11,914 nucleotides of DNA, from the NCBI GenBank assembly GCA_029287755.1, contig JARFQM010000194.1, positions 1 through 11,914 of the forward strand. The letters run 5' to 3'. Both the position numbers and the translations under genes were made by a program. Source of the stretch: Desulfofustis sp. GTDB lineage: Bacteria; Desulfobacterota; Desulfobulbia; Desulfobulbales; Desulfocapsaceae. The notes under the pieces are model-generated. The model was not told the DNA's origin and searched no databases. It worked only from the letters and a program-made list of their open reading frames with translations. Shown here one piece after another: positions 1 to 6,550 of the stretch; the stretch's first letter is position 1, and each line of letters starts with the position of its first letter.

Positions 1-1106
1 TTCCGCTCAAGGGCCATTTTCTCGTTCAGCCCCATGCCGCCAAGTTCCGGATCGCTATAGGTGCAATGCGGCATCCACCGATAATTGACCTTTCTCGGCA
101 GTCCCATCACCGCATTGGCGACGATGATACCTCCCTCATAGCCGGCCGCATGGGTGAACTGATAACCGCCTACCACATCCCCGGCCGCAAAGATATGTGC
201 AGAGCTCGTCCGGAGCCGGCGATCGACTCCGATGCCTTTTCGCTCATAAGCGACGCCGGCCTTATCCAGGGCCAATCCTTCCACATTCACCTGGCGGCCC
301 GCGGCCACCAGAATATCTGTACCAGTGACCTCCAGATTCTGCCCGTCACTCGTGCGCAGCGCTATTATCTTGAGATCACCGTCAGCTTCAGCTGAAAGCA
401 TCGTGCAGCCGAGATGAAAGATGATGCCTTCATTTTCCAGGATACGGGTGAGCTCATCGGCAAGATCGGCGTCTTCACTGGAGAGAATCTGCGGACTGCG
501 CTGCAGAACCGTAACCTTCGAACCCAGCCGGCTGAAGGCCTGGGCCATCTCGATACCGATGGGTCCGGCGCCGATAATTATCAGTGCTGCCGGGAGATAG
601 TCGAGAGAAAAGATTTCCCGATTGGTCAAGGTCTGGATTTCCGCCAACCCCGGTAAGGGCAGCGAGGCCGGGGATGAGCCTGTGGCCACCACCCACTTAC
701 GGGCGGAGATCTTTGCCATTCCGGTGTCAACAAGATGGGCATCGTTAAATGACGCCTCGCCAAATTGTACATCAACCCCAAGTCCTTTGAAGCGCTCCAC
801 CGAATCATGGTGCTGAATTGTAGAAATCACCTGCTGGATCCGGTTTTTGATGGCTTTAAAGTCCACCGGCCGGGGGGACACCTGCGGCAATCCAAAGACG
901 TGCTGTCGGCTCAGCTGGTGATAGACGGAAGCGCTCTTGATCAGTGTTTTGCTCGGAACGCAGCCAAAGTGCAGGCAGTCTCCACCGAGCAACCGGTCCT
1001 GTTCAACAAGCACCGTTTTGGCGCCTAATTGGGCAGCTCCCGAAGCTACGGTCAAACCAGCGGCTCCGCCGCCAATTATACCAATGTCATAGTCGTAGGC
1101 AGCCAT
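1..1106 (-). CDS. FAD-dependent pyridine nucleotide-disulfide oxidoreductase, mercuric-reductase-like (3' end beyond window)
   Basis: The minus-strand frame opens at an ATG at 1106 and stays open to base 1, giving about 368 residues of a protein that normally has 460-480; the C-terminal part of the dimerisation domain is outside the window. Visible parts are an N-terminal FAD dinucleotide fold (GGGAAG, residues 12-17), the redox-active pair Cys44/Cys49 in GGDCLHFGCVPSK, a second nucleotide fold (IIIGAGPIGIEMA) and the FAD-closing segment HIFAAGDVVGG. The family includes dihydrolipoamide dehydrogenase, glutathione reductase and MerA. The GDCLHFGCVPSK wording is MerA-like, but there is no N-terminal heavy-metal domain and the C-terminal vicinal cysteines of true MerA cannot be checked, so the substrate is open. 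It starts 14 bases after the TVU38/TMEM64 gene stops, so the two are probably co-transcribed. The family call is firm; the substrate is not. Confidence 0.9.
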   Translation of the reverse strand, partial: MAAYDYDIGIIGGGAAGLTVASGAAQLGAKTVLVEQDRLLGGDCLHFGCVPSKTLIKSASVYHQLSRQHVFGLPQVSPRPVDFKAIKNRIQQVISTIQHHDSVERFKGLGVDVQFGEASFNDAHLVDTGMAKISARKWVVATGSSPASLPLPGLAEIQTLTNREIFSLDYLPAALIIIGAGPIGIEMAQAFSRLGSKVTVLQRSPQILSSEDADLADELTRILENEGIIFHLGCTMLSAEADGDLKIIALRTSDGQNLEVTGTDILVAAGRQVNVEGLALDKAGVAYERKGIGVDRRLRTSSAHIFAAGDVVGGYQFTHAAGYEGGIIVANAVMGLPRKVNYRWMPHCTYSDPELGGMGLNEKMALER

Positions 1107-1120
1107 AGCCAATCCAGCGA

Positions 1121-1816
1121 TCACTCGCTCGCCCGGGAACGCCGGTAGCGTCCCATCAGTTTTTTCACGGTCAAGGGGAAGAGGCCGAGCACCGCAAAGG
1201 AGGCGATCAGGCTGGGCGATAGGATTCCGCCCAGCGAGTCTATCTTGGCCAGTTCATTGCCCGCATTCACATACACTATTGTCGCCGGCAGCATGCCGAG
1301 CTGAGAGACCCAGAAATACGTGCGCACCGGCATCGTGGTCAGGCCCATGAGCAGATTGATGATAAAGAATGGAAAGACCGGTATCAGTCTCAGTGAGAAC
1401 AGGTAAAAAGCCCCTTCCTGCTCTATCCCCTCGTTGATGGTCTTCAGCTTGGCGCCGAATTTATTCTGCACCCAGTCACGCAGAAAAAGCCTGGAGGCGA
1501 GGCAGGCACAAGTCGCCCCGATGGTGGAAGCGAAGGACACCGCCACCGTGCCGGTGACCAGCCCGAAAAGTCCGCCGCCCGCCAGGGTCATGACCGCGGC
1601 ACCGGGCAATGAGAGGGCGGTGACGATCACATAGATAAGCATGTAGGCTCCGAGCACTGCGAAACGGTGCTGCTCATAGAGCTGCTGGAAGCGGGCCTGT
1701 GATTGTTTGAGATAATCGAGGCTTAGAAAGCGGCCCAGGTCGTAATAGAAAAACAGACCGACAATAAGGAGCAGGACACCGAGAATTATAATTTTCTTAT
1801 AGGTTGAATTATCCAT
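1121..1816 (-). CDS. TVU38/TMEM64 (DedA-superfamily) integral membrane protein
   Basis: A 231-residue hydrophobic protein. An N-terminal anchor (about residues 8-25) is followed by a region around 52-75, a glycine-rich reentrant stretch (AGGGLFGLVTGTVAVSFAS, 79-97), and the family signature FSLRLIPVFPFFIINLLMG (140-158). The signature is followed by further membrane segments around 168-185 and 200-216, and a basic tail (RYRRSR). This is the TVU38/TMEM64 or SNARE-associated (VTT) domain family, whose characterised relatives act in lipid scrambling or envelope homeostasis; no transport substrate can be read from sequence. It sits 21 bases downstream of the ferredoxin gene and 14 bases before the FAD oxidoreductase. 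The start at 1816 follows a CAGG ribosome-binding sequence. TVU38-like proteins are often found beside or fused to MerA-like reductases, which agrees with a functional pairing (established co-occurrence, function inferred). Confidence 0.92.
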   Translation of the reverse strand: MDNSTYKKIIILGVLLLIVGLFFYYDLGRFLSLDYLKQSQARFQQLYEQHRFAVLGAYMLIYVIVTALSLPGAAVMTLAGGGLFGLVTGTVAVSFASTIGATCACLASRLFLRDWVQNKFGAKLKTINEGIEQEGAFYLFSLRLIPVFPFFIINLLMGLTTMPVRTYFWVSQLGMLPATIVYVNAGNELAKIDSLGGILSPSLIASFAVLGLFPLTVKKLMGRYRRSRASE

Positions 1817-1837
1817 CCTGGCCCTGTACTCGGTGGA

Positions 1838-2059
1838 TCACTCCTCTTCCCAGTGGATGCAGTTTTCAGGGCAGAATTTCATGGCTTCCTGCACCCTGTC
1901 TTGGTCATAATAGTCGAGATCGCATATTTCTATGTAACCGCCGCTTGCAGAGACCCTGAAGATGTCCGGGGCAACTTCTATGCAGCCGCCGCATTTGGAA
2001 CAGCTGCTCAGATCGATGGTTGGCCTTTTGTATTGTGCCATGACGTGATGCACATCCAT
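1838..2059 (-). CDS. Small monocluster [4Fe-4S] ferredoxin
   Basis: A 73-residue acidic protein with the ferredoxin pattern C20-xx-C23-xx-C26 (CSKCGGC), followed by IEVAPDIF and a distal Cys63-Pro. This is the layout of monocluster [4Fe-4S] ferredoxins (Fer4_13/15 type), with the second-cluster motif replaced by a helical spacer. Cys46 and Cys67 are extra and could form a disulfide. It is a soluble one-electron carrier in the cytoplasm and the first gene of the leftward operon with the TVU38 protein and the FAD oxidoreductase, which makes it a possible electron partner of the latter (inference). Either Met1 (2059) or Met7 (2041) could be the start: GGGA lies 3 bases before the first, and the second leaves a compact protein beginning MAQYKRP. 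The candidate Fur-like box in its promoter suggests iron control. Confidence 0.88.
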   Translation of the reverse strand: MDVHHVMAQYKRPTIDLSSCSKCGGCIEVAPDIFRVSASGGYIEICDLDYYDQDRVQEAMKFCPENCIHWEEE

Positions 2060-2117
2060 TGGTCCCGAGCGAAATTGCTTTAAAAATTACCTTAATTGCG
2101 GTAAAAATGGTCCAGCT

Positions 2118-2144
2118 ATTATTGCAAAGGATAATTATTCTCAA
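2118..2144 (-). promoter_or_regulatory. Candidate promoter for the ferredoxin-TVU38-oxidoreductase operon
   Basis: On the minus strand TTGAGA (2144-2139) is followed after 15 bases by AATAAT (2123-2118), or after 17 bases by the poorer TAATAG. The spacing is short for the better hexamer, so this is a candidate only. It lies about 60 bases upstream of the ferredoxin start and is overlapped by the Fur-like box. Confidence 0.4.
2129..2143. promoter_or_regulatory. Candidate Fur-family operator
   Basis: The 15 bases GGATAATTATTCTCA match 12 of the 14 defined positions of the 7-1-7 Fur consensus TGATAATnATTATCA (mismatches at positions 1 and 12). The site covers the -35 region and spacer of the leftward candidate promoter, so binding would be expected to repress the ferredoxin operon when iron is replete. 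It is about 58 bases upstream of the rightward -35 element. PerR, a Fur relative, uses a similar palindrome and cannot be excluded. Confidence 0.4.
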
Positions 2145-2200
2145 CTAGAAATCAATTTGACCGGGACACACTGGACCGCCCTATTACTCGTCAGGAGTCG

Positions 2201-2228
2201 TTGAAAAGTCTCTAGAATATGCTATATT
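2201..2228 (+). promoter_or_regulatory. Sigma-70-type extended -10 promoter for the flavodiiron cluster
   Basis: TTGAAA (2201-2206) and TATATT (2223-2228) are separated by 16 bases, and the -10 is preceded by TGC (2220-2222), giving a complete extended -10 element. Transcription would begin near 2235, leaving a leader of about 95 bases before the flavodiiron start. It is the best promoter match in the divergent region and points toward the six-gene plus-strand cluster. Confidence 0.6.
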
Positions 2229-2329
2229 TTTTCGCTTGTTGTTTTGCGGACTTTAGTTAAGGATAGTGACTTTGTTTGGTGGCACCATAAACGACGGTCA
2301 ATGAGCAACTTCCAGCGGATGGAGAAGAA

Positions 2330-3538
2330 ATGAGCAACAAGGAACTGGCTAAGGGTATTCATTGGGTAGGAGCTATCGATTGGGACGTGCGAGATTTTCA
2401 CGGATATTCGACTCTGGCGGGCACCACTTATAACGCATTTTTACTCATCGATGAAAAAATTACTTTGATCGATACAGTTAAACACTCCCATTACAACGAT
2501 ATGATGCACCAGATCAGGGAGATTATCGATCCCGAACAAATCGACTACCTGGTTATAAACCATGTGGAACTCGATCATGCCGGGGCACTGGCGGAAGTCA
2601 TGGAGGCGGTGAAACCAGAAAAACTAATCTGTTCCCCCATGGGTGAAAAAGCCATTCTCGAACATTTCCATCGACCGGACTGGCCCTTCGAAGTGGTAAG
2701 AACCGGTGAACAGCTGAGTATCGGCACACGCACCTTTTACTTTCTCGAAACCAGAATGCTGCATTGGCCGGATTCGATGTTCACCTATGCGATGGAAGAC
2801 GGCATTCTTTTCGCCTCCGACGCCTTCGGACAGCACCTGGCAACCAGTGAGCGATTTGATGACCAGGTGCCGCTCTCGGTGGTCATGGATCAGGCGGCCA
2901 AATACTACGCCAATATTTTGTATCTCTACAACCCTCTGGTGCGAAAACTTTTGGCCAAGGTAAAGGAGATGAATCTCGATATCAAGATGATCGCCCCCGA
3001 TCATGGCGTCATATTCAGGAAATACATCAACGAAATTGTCACGGCCTACGATCAGTGGAGCAACAACAAGTTTGATGATAAAGCCCTGATTATCTACGAT
3101 ACCATGTGGCACTCAACCGAAAAGATGGCCAAGGCCATCTCCCGGGGAATAGAGCAGGAAGACGTCTTCGCAGAGATGATCAATCTCAAGGTTCATCACC
3201 GCAGCGACGTGATGACCAAGGTGTTGAATGCCGGGGCCCTGGTTCTCGGCAGCCCCACGCTCAACAATGGATTGTTGCCCCGGATGGCAGGATTCCTGAT
3301 GTATATGCGGGGCCTCAAACCGCAAAACAAGATAGCCGCCTCATTCGGCTCCTACGGCTGGAGCGGAGAGTGTGTCAAACTGCTCAACGAGGCGCTCGTG
3401 GACATGAGGCTTGAACTTGTCGACGAAGGGCTGCGTTTCAAATATGTGCCCACCGATGAGAATCTCGATGAGTGCGTCGCCCTGGGACGACGCATCGGTC
3501 AAGCGGTGAAAAAGAGAAGACTGGAACAGGAAAGCTGA
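2330..3538 (+). CDS. roo: Flavodiiron protein (rubredoxin:oxygen oxidoreductase type)
   Basis: A 402-residue, soluble two-domain protein of the usual class A length. The N-terminal metallo-beta-lactamase-like domain carries all diiron ligands: His78, Glu80 and Asp82 in NHVELDHAG, His145 (RMLHWPDSM), Asp164 (FASDAFGQH) and His225 (APDHG); this matches the Desulfovibrio gigas Roo pattern offset by one. The C-terminal flavodoxin-like domain starts near residue 252 with the FMN phosphate loop YDTMWHSTEKMA, then GSPTLNNG and FGSYGWSGE. The family reduces O2 to water or NO to N2O using electrons from rubredoxin; which substrate is preferred cannot be read from sequence. No rubredoxin domain or neighbouring rubredoxin gene is present, so the donor is encoded elsewhere or is another carrier. 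GGAG sits 5 bases before the ATG. It is the first gene of the cluster, 26 bases ahead of the next. Confidence 0.96.
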   Translation: MSNKELAKGIHWVGAIDWDVRDFHGYSTLAGTTYNAFLLIDEKITLIDTVKHSHYNDMMHQIREIIDPEQIDYLVINHVELDHAGALAEVMEAVKPEKLICSPMGEKAILEHFHRPDWPFEVVRTGEQLSIGTRTFYFLETRMLHWPDSMFTYAMEDGILFASDAFGQHLATSERFDDQVPLSVVMDQAAKYYANILYLYNPLVRKLLAKVKEMNLDIKMIAPDHGVIFRKYINEIVTAYDQWSNNKFDDKALIIYDTMWHSTEKMAKAISRGIEQEDVFAEMINLKVHHRSDVMTKVLNAGALVLGSPTLNNGLLPRMAGFLMYMRGLKPQNKIAASFGSYGWSGECVKLLNEALVDMRLELVDEGLRFKYVPTDENLDECVALGRRIGQAVKKRRLEQES

Positions 3539-3564
3539 TTTACCCTGGAAGATACTGATCGACG

Positions 3565-4044
3565 ATGGACCTACTAGCCAGACATATGATTCTCACCGAA
3601 GGGGAGAGTTCCAAGGCCTGCAAAAGCCAGGTAATGAATTTTTTCGAGCGGACCTCGCTGGTCCGCTACGACAACATCGTTATTGGCGACGTCATTCTTT
3701 CGGCCAGGGATGCCAAATTCAATGAGGAGCTCGATCGAGGGCTGAAAAGAAACCGGCAGACGCTGCATAAGTTCATCGACGAACTAGGCGAAACCGGCTT
3801 TGAAACGCGGGGCGACCTTGTGGGACTCAGCCAGGGGTATCACAGTAAAATCCTGCATATAATCGCTCACTTTCTGGATGGGTTCATCGGTATCGACTCG
3901 GTATTTTATAACCTGGTGGATGACAGCCATTGGCTGTCCGCTGAGACCAGGGATCAAATTGACCAGGAACCGGAGCGCTTCAATCTGCTCTATTTAGACT
4001 GCTATTCGCTGACTCCTCGGGAGGCCGCACTCCTGCATATGTAA
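3565..4044 (+). CDS. Conserved-looking hypothetical protein, unrecognised family
   Basis: A 159-residue protein that I do not recognise. It has no signal peptide and no clear membrane segment. The sequence looks largely helical, with a charged centre (DRGLKRNRQTLHKFIDELGE, about residues 57-76) and a more hydrophobic stretch HSKILHIIAHFLDGFIGIDSV (about 93-113). Histidines and acidic residues are scattered, without a recognisable metal motif, and there are only two cysteines. It lies 26 bases after the flavodiiron gene and 40 bases before the rhodanese/ferritin-like fusion, on the same strand, so it is very likely part of the operon. No strong ribosome-binding site precedes the ATG at 3565; Met8 (3586) is an alternative start. 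The intact frame and tight packing support a real gene. The context suggests a role with O2 or sulfur stress, but nothing in the protein itself shows this. Confidence 0.72.
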   Translation: MDLLARHMILTEGESSKACKSQVMNFFERTSLVRYDNIVIGDVILSARDAKFNEELDRGLKRNRQTLHKFIDELGETGFETRGDLVGLSQGYHSKILHIIAHFLDGFIGIDSVFYNLVDDSHWLSAETRDQIDQEPERFNLLYLDCYSLTPREAALLHM

Positions 4045-4084
4045 ACAGGCGGGTGCAAGAACGATACTATTCTGGGCAAAGGAT

Positions 4085-4897
4085 ATGGCTGCTGTCGTAA
4101 AATACAGTATTTTCAGAGAAAAGATCGAGTCTATCAGTAGTGACCGAACCAGAGAGATTGTCTCCTCGAGGGAGCTGGACCAGTATCAGCTGCTTGACGT
4201 CAGACAACCTGGAGAATACGCCAAGGGCCACCTTCCGGGCGCCCGACTCATACCGCTTGGGGAACTGGCTGAACGAGCCTCCGAACTGGCGGACGACAAG
4301 CGAATTATCGTCTACTGCCGCAGCGGGGTGCGAAGCAAATCCGCCTGCCAGATCCTGACTCGTCTGGGCAAGGACAAGGTACTCAACCTGGAGGGCGGCA
4401 TAGCCTCCTACAACGGCGAGCAGGTGGACGGTAATGTCGAGGCGGGACTGGAGTTCTTTGTCGATGCCGATTTCAATTCTGCCTATGAAATGGCCTATAC
4501 CATGGAAGCCGGGCTTAAAAATTTCTACCTGACACTGGCCGACGAGACCGACACCGCGGCGGAGCGAAAGACTTTGGCTAAGCTTGCTCAGTTTGAAGAT
4601 GGCCACATGACCAAGCTGAGAATCAAATTTGGCCAGGTTCTTTTTGACCCCGAATTAACGGTTTCCGAAGGCGGCCTCGAGGTGGAAGATATGCTCGTTT
4701 ATTTCGGCGATCAGTTGCACAGCCGGGAAAAGATCCTGCAGCTGGCAATGAAACTCGAGGCCCAGGCTTATGACCTCTACAGTCGGCTGGCTTGGGAACA
4801 CCAGGGGGAAGACACCGAATCGTTTTACCTATCCATGGCTGCCGATGAGCATAAACACCTTGTCAAAGTAGCAAAAGAACTCGATAATCTGCTATAA
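4085..4897 (+). CDS. Rhodanese domain fused to ferritin-like (rubrerythrin-type) diiron domain
   Basis: A 270-residue fusion. Residues about 25-115 are a rhodanese domain: QLLDVRQPGEYAKGHLPGA, then the active-site loop with Cys78 in YCRSGVRS, and NLEGGI. The loop is six residues long after the cysteine, as in sulfur-binding rhodaneses. Residues about 130-270 form a four-helix ferritin-like domain with the two diiron half-motifs: Glu141 and Glu171-xx-His174 (FEDGH), then Glu225 (KLEAQAY) and Glu255-xx-His258 (DEHKH). No C-terminal rubredoxin-type Cys pairs follow, so it is not a full rubrerythrin. Rhodaneses carry persulfide sulfur; diiron rubrerythrin-like domains reduce peroxide or store iron. 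The fusion may couple sulfane sulfur to diiron chemistry (inference). AAAGG precedes the ATG. It lies inside the flavodiiron cluster, next to another rhodanese fusion. Confidence 0.9.
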   Translation: MAAVVKYSIFREKIESISSDRTREIVSSRELDQYQLLDVRQPGEYAKGHLPGARLIPLGELAERASELADDKRIIVYCRSGVRSKSACQILTRLGKDKVLNLEGGIASYNGEQVDGNVEAGLEFFVDADFNSAYEMAYTMEAGLKNFYLTLADETDTAAERKTLAKLAQFEDGHMTKLRIKFGQVLFDPELTVSEGGLEVEDMLVYFGDQLHSREKILQLAMKLEAQAYDLYSRLAWEHQGEDTESFYLSMAADEHKHLVKVAKELDNLL

Positions 4898-4950
4898 GAT
4901 ACACATGAGGCTTTTTCCCATTGCCCCACCAAGACCAAGGAGAATCAACC

Positions 4951-6111
4951 ATGGCTATATTCCCTTATAGTGCCGACGAACTCTACCAATGGGTAGTTGG
5001 CAAAGAAAATTTTGTGCTTCTGGATGTGCGCAATAAAAAGGATTTCGGCCGTTTCAAGGTGGAAGGCCCCCACCCCATCGAGATGCTCAACGTCTCCTAC
5101 TTCGATTTCATGGAAATAGAAGATGAATGTATAGAACAGCTGCCGGACAAAGGGACAAGCATTCGAATCGTGTGCGCCAAAGAAGGCTCTGCCAAGTTCG
5201 TCGCTGAAATTCTCGAGAAGCATGGCTTTGCCGATGTCGGTTACCTGACTGGCGGTATCAAGTCCTGGGGCAACCTGCTGGTCCCCAAACTCCTCAGCAC
5301 CGATGTTGAATACCGGCTCTACCAGTTCATCCGTCCCGGTAAAGGATCATGCAGCTACGGCCTGGCTTACAACAAAGAGCTGATACTCTTCGATCCCTCG
5401 AGAAATATTGACTTTTACCTGAATTTTGCTGCCGAAAAAGGTTTGACTATCAGTAAAACCGTCGAAACTCACCTGCAAGCCGACTATATCTCCGGCAGCA
5501 GGATGATCGCCGAAAAATCCGGTGCCGTCTTTTACGCCAATGCTGAAGATTTTGGCGGAGCCAGGATTGATTATGAACAACTCAAGGACGGCGATCAGGT
5601 CGGCTTCGGTCCCGACGGGCCAGAGGTGCAGGTGCTATTTTCTCCGGGTCATACTCCGGGTAGTACAATGTTCGTCATCGACAGACGCTATGTGATTACG
5701 GGTGATATCGTCTTTATCAAGTCAATAGGCAGACCCGACCTTGGAGGCAAGGTAGATGAGTGGTCCAGTGTGCTGTTTAAGACCATCGGCAACATCAAGA
5801 CAATGGATGAAACGATCACCGTGCTGCCTGGGCATTATATCGATTGGGACGAGGCCAACGCAGAACTGAATTTCGCTCGACCGCTCAGTGAAATAAAAAA
5901 GATCAACGAATCTATCTACGCCATCGAGCAGGAAGAAGAGTTTGTCGATTTCATCAAGTCAAATATGCGGGATCAGCCTCCTGAATACGCGACGATCCGG
6001 CTGGTCAATGCCAACCTGGAAGTAGTCGATGATGAAAAGGCCGAAGTGCTTGACCTCGGCAAAAATGAATGTGCGGCATCTGCCTACGCTGCCGCCCAGC
6101 AGCAGCAATAG
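4951..6111 (+). CDS. Rhodanese-metallo-beta-lactamase fusion, persulfide-dioxygenase-like
   Basis: A 386-residue protein. I choose the ATG at 4951 because AAGGAG (4937-4942) lies 8 bases before it; an in-frame TTG 30 bases upstream lacks such a site. Residues 1-110 are a rhodanese domain with LLDVRNKKDF and a loop cysteine, Cys75 (IVCAKEGSAKF). Residues about 118-310 are a metallo-beta-lactamase domain of the ETHE1/CstB class: THLQADY (174-179), SPGHTPGS (His234), TGD (Asp252) and LPGH (His295). The three mono-iron ligands expected from ETHE1 (His174, His234, Asp252) are kept, but the usual THxHADH has become THLQADY. A C-terminal extension (about 320-375) contains the PPEYATIRLVN segment known from rhodanese/lactamase proteins. 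The likely role is oxidation or handling of persulfides such as glutathione or CoA persulfide; the reaction is inferred from family. Confidence 0.88.
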   Translation: MAIFPYSADELYQWVVGKENFVLLDVRNKKDFGRFKVEGPHPIEMLNVSYFDFMEIEDECIEQLPDKGTSIRIVCAKEGSAKFVAEILEKHGFADVGYLTGGIKSWGNLLVPKLLSTDVEYRLYQFIRPGKGSCSYGLAYNKELILFDPSRNIDFYLNFAAEKGLTISKTVETHLQADYISGSRMIAEKSGAVFYANAEDFGGARIDYEQLKDGDQVGFGPDGPEVQVLFSPGHTPGSTMFVIDRRYVITGDIVFIKSIGRPDLGGKVDEWSSVLFKTIGNIKTMDETITVLPGHYIDWDEANAELNFARPLSEIKKINESIYAIEQEEEFVDFIKSNMRDQPPEYATIRLVNANLEVVDDEKAEVLDLGKNECAASAYAAAQQQQ

Positions 6112-6195
6112 CATTCTCAGCTCAAGGTGGCCTTCATGGTGCCCTGCTCACCACAGCGCCGGGTGGGGAAACGTGAAGGAGCGTGTAATTATATC

Positions 6196-6468
6196 ATGAG
6201 TGTCACACACAAATTCTCTTGCGGATGCGGAGAAAACACGATTTCCCTCTCCTTCAGCGACAACATGCCCGCCGAGGTTGTTGATCGCGTCTTTTGTCCA
6301 CACTGTGAAGTAAACGGCCACCCCCATCAGGAGGCCTGGCCGTTTCCCGGGGACTGGTTCGTGCATTTCGACCTGGAAGTCGCCAGAATTTTTGCCATGG
6401 CCAAGCTCGACATCGATCCGGCCCTGGTCAATCCGGGCTTTATCATGGACCGGGGATTCGTGCATTAG
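6196..6468 (+). CDS. Small Cys-rich (zinc-ribbon-like) hypothetical protein
   Basis: A 91-residue protein beginning MSVTHKFSCGCGENT. Two cysteine pairs, Cys9/Cys11 (CGC) and Cys34/Cys37 (CPHC), are placed as in small zinc-ribbon or rubredoxin-like metal knuckles, with several histidines just after (NGHPHQE) that could also bind metal. I do not recognise a named family. The frame is open upstream to a GTG at 6127 and an ATG at 6136, but the added residues look non-coding in character, so I prefer the ATG at 6196. AAGGAG lies at 6176-6181, an unusually long 14 bases before that start. It sits 84 bases after the rhodanese-lactamase gene and 82 bases before the methyltransferase, on the same strand. 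A metal-binding or regulatory role in the cluster is possible but unproven. Confidence 0.65.
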   Translation: MSVTHKFSCGCGENTISLSFSDNMPAEVVDRVFCPHCEVNGHPHQEAWPFPGDWFVHFDLEVARIFAMAKLDIDPALVNPGFIMDRGFVH

Positions 6469-6550
6469 TCTCTGTCCTTTGGAGCAATACGAATCGACTA
6501 GAAGCGCTTCTCTGTATTCGAGCGCCGTTGCCCGAGGTCCAAACTCAAAG

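Noticed and set aside
1..1106. Calling the FAD oxidoreductase a true mercuric reductase
   Set aside because: No N-terminal heavy-metal domain, no mer genes nearby, and the diagnostic C-terminus is outside the window.
2157..2170. TTGACC upstream of the flavodiiron gene as a third HcpR operator
   Set aside because: Only the left half matches; the right half (GGGACACA) lacks the GTCAA arm.
2330..4044. A rubredoxin partner for the flavodiiron protein
   Set aside because: No paired CxxC rubredoxin motifs were found in the flavodiiron protein, the next gene or the divergent ferredoxin, which is a [4Fe-4S] type.
4067..4606. Minus-strand open frame of 179 codons across the rhodanese-diiron gene
   Set aside because: It is antisense to a gene with intact rhodanese and diiron motifs, and shows no recognisable motif of its own.
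4921..4950. TTG at 4921 as start of the rhodanese-lactamase gene
   Set aside because: The ATG at 4951 has a well-spaced AAGGAG, and the extra ten residues would be encoded by the leader that contains this site.
6112..6195. Hairpin GGTGCC...CACC after the rhodanese-lactamase gene as terminator
   Set aside because: The stem is short and no T run follows, so I treat the gap as internal to the operon.
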